From Azonexaceae bacterium (lineage in GTDB: Bacteria; Pseudomonadota; Gammaproteobacteria; Burkholderiales; Rhodocyclaceae): DNA of 8,513 nucleotides. Shown here in pieces: positions 6,066 to 8,513 of the stretch; within the stretch, counting starts at the first letter, position 1; each line of letters begins with the position of its first letter. Location of the stretch: assembly GCA_009469685.1 (NCBI GenBank), contig SSTA01000258.1, forward strand, positions 1 to 8,513, in the 5' to 3' direction. Under the pieces are notes generated by a model that saw only the letters and a list, made by a program, of their open reading frames with translations, did no database searches and was not told the origin of the DNA. A program made the position numbers and the translations under genes.

Positions 6066-7211
6066 CCGCTGCAGGCGCTGGACGGCTTCGGCCAGACGCT
6101 CGACATCGGTGGTGTAGGCGAAGCGCAGGTGGCGCTCCGGCTGGTGGGAGCCGAAATCGATGCCCGGGGTTGCCGCGACACCTGCTTCTTCCAGCATTTT
6201 CCAGGCCAGGGCGAAGCTGTCCGCAGCCAGGGCCGAACTGTCGCAGTAGAGGTAGAAGGCTCCCTGGGGGCGAGCGACAACCCGGAAGCCGAGGCTAGCG
6301 AGGGCGGGGGCCAGGAAGTCGCGGCGGCGGCGGAATTCCGCGCGACGTGCTTCCAGAACGGCCAGGGTTTCCGGGTGGAAAGCGGCCAGGGCGGCATACT
6401 GGGCAGGAGTGGGCGGCGAGATGAAGAGGTTCTGGGCGAGTTTTTCCACGTCGCGCAAGTAGGGTTCGGGAACCACCAGCCATCCCAGGCGCCATCCGGT
6501 CATCTGGAAGTACTTGGAAAAACTCTGGACCACCCAGACGTCGTCGGAGGCTTCCAGGGCGGTGGTGCAGTCGCCGTCGTAGCTGAGGCCGTGGTAGATC
6601 TCATCGACGATCAGGTGGCCGTCGCGACGTCTGACCGCCGTGGTCAGCGCGGCGAGTTCCGGCGCCGCCAGGAGGGTTCCGGTGGGGTTGGCCGGGGACG
6701 CCACCACGAGGCCATCGGTGGCGTCGTTCCAAGCTTCGTCGACCATCGCCGCCGTCGGCTGGAAATTGGTTTCCGCGCCCACGGAAATGGCCTTGGGATT
6801 GCCCTCGAAACTGCGTACGAAGTGGCGGTTGCAGGGATAGCCGGGATCGGGGAGGAGCCACTGGCGCCCAGGTTCGCACAGGCAGGCGAGAGCCAGGGTG
6901 AGGGCACCGGAAGCGCCGGTGGTGACGACGATGCGGGAGGCAGGGATGGCCTTGCCGTAGCGGGCGGCGTAGAAAGCGGCGATGGCCTCGCGCAACTCGG
7001 GCAGCCCCAAGGCCGGCGTGTAGAAGACCCGGCCATCGGCAATGGCCGCCTGCCCAGCGCGGACGATGGGCTCCGGCGTCGGAAAATCAGGCTCGCCCAC
7101 CTCCATGTGCACGATGTCCCGCCCCGCCGTTTCCAGGGCTCTGGCGCGGGTCAGCAATTCCATCACGTGGAAAGGCGCGATGTCCCGGGTCCGGGAAGCG
7201 GGGCGATACAT
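6051..7211 (-). CDS. Pyridoxal-phosphate aminotransferase, class I/II (fold type I)
   Basis: A 386-residue aspartate-aminotransferase-superfamily enzyme, cytoplasmic, full length for the family. Visible features: EVGEPDFPTPEPI (37-49), FYTPALGLPELREAI (63-77), TTGASGALTLAL (97-108), PDPGYPCN (121-128), ASPANPTGTL with Asn175, VDEIYHGLSY with Asp203 and Tyr206, SFSKYFQMTGWRLGW with PLP-binding Lys233, and HLRFAYTTD with substrate-carboxylate Arg363. The start is ATG 7211, with GGAGAA (7221-7216) 4-5 nt upstream; it fits the usual N-terminus (SRTRDIAPFHVMELL). An in-frame ATG at 7256 would add 15 residues, but its codons coincide with a terminator hairpin. The substrate cannot be assigned; aspartate, aromatic amino acids, alanine or a succinylated amino acid are all possible. 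It converges with and overlaps ampD, so a functional link to that gene is doubtful. Confidence 0.9.
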   Translation of the reverse strand: MYRPASRTRDIAPFHVMELLTRARALETAGRDIVHMEVGEPDFPTPEPIVRAGQAAIADGRVFYTPALGLPELREAIAAFYAARYGKAIPASRIVVTTGASGALTLALACLCEPGRQWLLPDPGYPCNRHFVRSFEGNPKAISVGAETNFQPTAAMVDEAWNDATDGLVVASPANPTGTLLAAPELAALTTAVRRRDGHLIVDEIYHGLSYDGDCTTALEASDDVWVVQSFSKYFQMTGWRLGWLVVPEPYLRDVEKLAQNLFISPPTPAQYAALAAFHPETLAVLEARRAEFRRRRDFLAPALASLGFRVVARPQGAFYLYCDSSALAADSFALAWKMLEEAGVAATPGIDFGSHQPERHLRFAYTTDVERLAEAVQRLQRLFGR

Positions 7212-7221
7212 GGCGTTCTCC

Positions 7222-7256
7222 AAAAAACAATGGCCACCGGCAAGGCCGGCAGCCAT
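7222..7256 (-). terminator. Intrinsic terminator downstream of pckG
   Basis: Read on the minus strand, ATGGCTGCCGGC, loop CTT and GCCGGTGGCCAT form a 12-bp stem including two G-U pairs, followed at once by TGTTTTTT (7229-7222). This is a textbook Rho-independent terminator for the pckG transcript. It is not bidirectional, because the plus-strand sequence after the stem is not T-rich. Unusually, its T-run ends 10 nt before the aminotransferase start codon and touches that gene's ribosome site. Confidence 0.85.
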
Positions 7257-7260
7257 TATC
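7255..7260 (-). promoter_or_regulatory. Weak candidate -10 box for the aminotransferase gene
   Basis: The minus strand reads GATAAT here, 5 of 6 matches to the sigma70 -10 consensus, overlapping the first bases of the terminator stem. No -35 box is seen 16-18 bp upstream. If used, transcription would begin near 7248, inside the 5' arm of the terminator hairpin, so the gene's own transcript would lack part of the stem. Offered only because the gene otherwise has no room for a promoter downstream of the terminator. Confidence 0.2.
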
Positions 7261-7273
7261 CCTTACGCTTTAC

Positions 7274-7394
7274 GAAAGTGGCCGAGGGCCGTAGCGAGCG
7301 GCCCGAGGCCGTTGCGAGAAGCGCAGCCGTACTGGCGTACGGCGAGCATCGCAGGAACGGGATCGGGTCGCGCAGTACGCCAGCGACCGCTTTC
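7274..7394. repeat. Structured intergenic element: three hairpins inside a closing stem
   Basis: This 121-bp segment begins one base after the pckG stop codon (as read on the minus strand). Plus-strand reading: GAAAGT (7274-7279) can pair with GCTTTC (7389-7394) as a closing stem. Inside are hairpin 1 (GGCC-GA-GGGCCG, loop TAGCGAG, CGGCCC-GA-GGCC; 7280-7310), hairpin 2 (TGCGA 7313-7317 with TCGCA 7349-7353, and an inner GCCGTAC-TGGC-GTACGGC, 7326-7343) and hairpin 3 (GGTCGC 7366-7371 with GCGACC 7383-7388). CTGGCGTAC (7332-7340) can also pair with GTACGCCAG (7375-7383), so a second fold exists. It may be a dispersed non-coding repeat, or a structured 3' UTR or small RNA. No open frame in it looks real. 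The complementarity is visible; the role is unknown. Confidence 0.5.
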
Positions 7395-8513
7395 TTAGGC
7401 GGCGTCCTTGAAGATACCCATCTCGAACAGCTCGCGCTTGAGGACCAGTTCCCGCGGCATCTTTTCGCCCATCTTGTCGAACCATTCCTTATGGCCGGCC
7501 AACTCGGTCTTCCAGGCTTCGGCATCGATGGTGGTGAGGGCATCGAATTCGTCCTTCTGGATGTCCAGGCCGGTCCAGTCGATGTCCTCGAACTTGGGCA
7601 TCCAGCCGAGGGTGGTTTCCTTGGCGGCGACCTTGCCCTTGCAGCGATCGACGATCCACTTCAGGACGCGCATGTTGTCGCCGAAGCCGGGCCACATGAA
7701 TTCGCCCTTCTCGTTCATGCGGAACCAGTTCACGCAGAAGATCTTGGGAGTGGCTTCGACGGTGTGACCCATCTTCAGCCAGTGGTTGAAGTAGTCGCCC
7801 ATGTGGTAGCCGCAGAAGGGCAGCATGGCGAAGGGGTCGCGACGGACGACGCCCTGGGCGCCAAAGGCGGCCGCAGTGGTTTCGGAGCCCAGGGTGGCGG
7901 CCATGTAGACGCCGTAGTTCCAATTGAAGGCCTGGTACACCAATGGCACGGTGGTAGCGCGGCGGCCGCCGAAGATGAAGGCGGAGATGGGCACGCCGGC
8001 GGGATCTTCCCAGGCGGCGTCGACGGAGGGGCACTGGTTGGCCGGGGCCGTGAAGCGGGAGTTGGCATGGGCGGCCTTCTTGCCGGCCTTGCCGTCTTCC
8101 GGCGTCCAATCCTTGCCCTGCCAGTCGATCAAGTGGGCCGGGGCTTCCTTGGTCAGGCCCTCCCACCAGACGTCGCCGTCATCGGTGAGAGCGACGTTGG
8201 TGAAGATGATGTTTTCCTTCAGGGTGGCCAGGGCGTTGTAATTGGTCTTTTCGCTGGTGCCGGGGGCGACGCCGAAGAAGCCGGCTTCCGGGTTGATGGC
8301 GTAGAAGCGGGTGACGCCGTCCTTGTCGACGCGGGGCTTGATCCAGGCGATGTCGTCGCCGATGGTGGTGATCTTCCAACCGTTGAAGGTCTTGGGCGGG
8401 ATCAGCATGGCGAAGTTGGTCTTGCCGCAGGCGGAGGGGAAGGCGGCGGCGACATAAGTCTTTTCGCCCTCGGGGGATTCGACGCCGAGGATGAGCATGT
8501 GTTCGGCCAGCCA
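7395..8513 (-). CDS. pckG: Phosphoenolpyruvate carboxykinase (GTP), partial (N-terminus beyond window)
   Basis: The last 372 residues of a GTP-type PEP carboxykinase (family length about 600); the N-terminal part lies past the right edge. The enzyme interconverts oxaloacetate plus GTP with PEP, CO2 and GDP, the entry step of gluconeogenesis, in the cytoplasm. Visible motifs: the signature and P-loop [10 protein letters not shown] at local residues 24-33 (catalytic Cys29, Lys31), the metal-binding kinase-2 motif IGDDIAW (51-57), [25 protein letters not shown] (nucleotide and substrate contacts), [13 protein letters not shown], and [20 protein letters not shown], the guanine-pocket region with its aromatic residues. 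These mark the GTP family rather than the ATP-dependent pckA family. The stop is TAA at 7397-7395. A structured element and then a terminator follow, so the 3' UTR would be about 170 nt. Confidence 0.97.
   Translation of the reverse strand, partial: WLAEHMLILGVESPEGEKTYVAAAFPSACGKTNFAMLIPPKTFNGWKITTIGDDIAWIKPRVDKDGVTRFYAINPEAGFFGVAPGTSEKTNYNALATLKENIIFTNVALTDDGDVWWEGLTKEAPAHLIDWQGKDWTPEDGKAGKKAAHANSRFTAPANQCPSVDAAWEDPAGVPISAFIFGGRRATTVPLVYQAFNWNYGVYMAATLGSETTAAAFGAQGVVRRDPFAMLPFCGYHMGDYFNHWLKMGHTVEATPKIFCVNWFRMNEKGEFMWPGFGDNMRVLKWIVDRCKGKVAAKETTLGWMPKFEDIDWTGLDIQKDEFDALTTIDAEAWKTELAGHKEWFDKMGEKMPRELVLKRELFEMGIFKDAA

Noticed and set aside
7212..7256. Longer aminotransferase starting at ATG 7256
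   Set aside because: The extra 15 residues (Gly/Ala-rich) are encoded by the terminator hairpin and are not typical of the family, while ATG 7211 has a good ribosome site. Kept only as part of a regulatory hypothesis.

Overview
This window is ordinary-looking chromosome from a GC-rich proteobacterium. The gene content fits a betaproteobacterium, possibly in or near Rhodocyclales: a GTP-type PEP carboxykinase, a PilS/PilR-type two-component pair preceded by a PP0621-family small protein, an AmpD with an E. coli-like sequence, and ManC and GalE. The taxonomic guess is inference. I found no tRNA, rRNA, insertion sequence, CRISPR or phage gene.

Layout. (1) 1-2233, minus strand: manC (797-2233) followed by galE (786 down past the left edge). 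This two-gene unit makes GDP-mannose and UDP-galactose for surface polysaccharide. (2) 2234-2369: a divergent, locally AT-rich promoter region. It has a palindromic ATTATAAT, a C5/G5 inverted repeat, and a strong hairpin in the predicted manC leader. (3) 2370-6065, plus strand: four tightly coupled genes. They are a membrane-anchored Cys-rich PP0621-family small protein, pilS (sensor kinase), pilR (sigma54-type response regulator) and ampD (anhydromuropeptide amidase). Consecutive genes overlap by 4, 43 and 4 nt, which suggests one transcript with translational coupling. (4) 6051-7211, minus strand: a class I/II aminotransferase converging on ampD, with a 15-bp overlap of the two coding ends. 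(5) 7212-7394: a short but structured intergenic region. It holds a clear minus-strand intrinsic terminator ending 10 nt before the aminotransferase start, and a roughly 120-nt element of three hairpins enclosed by a closing stem. (6) 7395 to the right edge, minus strand: the C-terminal part of pckG, a gluconeogenic enzyme.

The coding genes belong to known families and I see no new protein system. The parts most worth a second look are non-coding: the 7212-7394 spacer, where a terminator sits almost on top of the next gene's ribosome binding site and a multi-hairpin element abuts the pckG stop codon, and the structured divergent region 2234-2369. The coupling of a cell-wall recycling amidase and a small Cys-rich membrane protein to PilS/PilR is also a useful functional hint. 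All structures were found by eye and no folding or database search was run.
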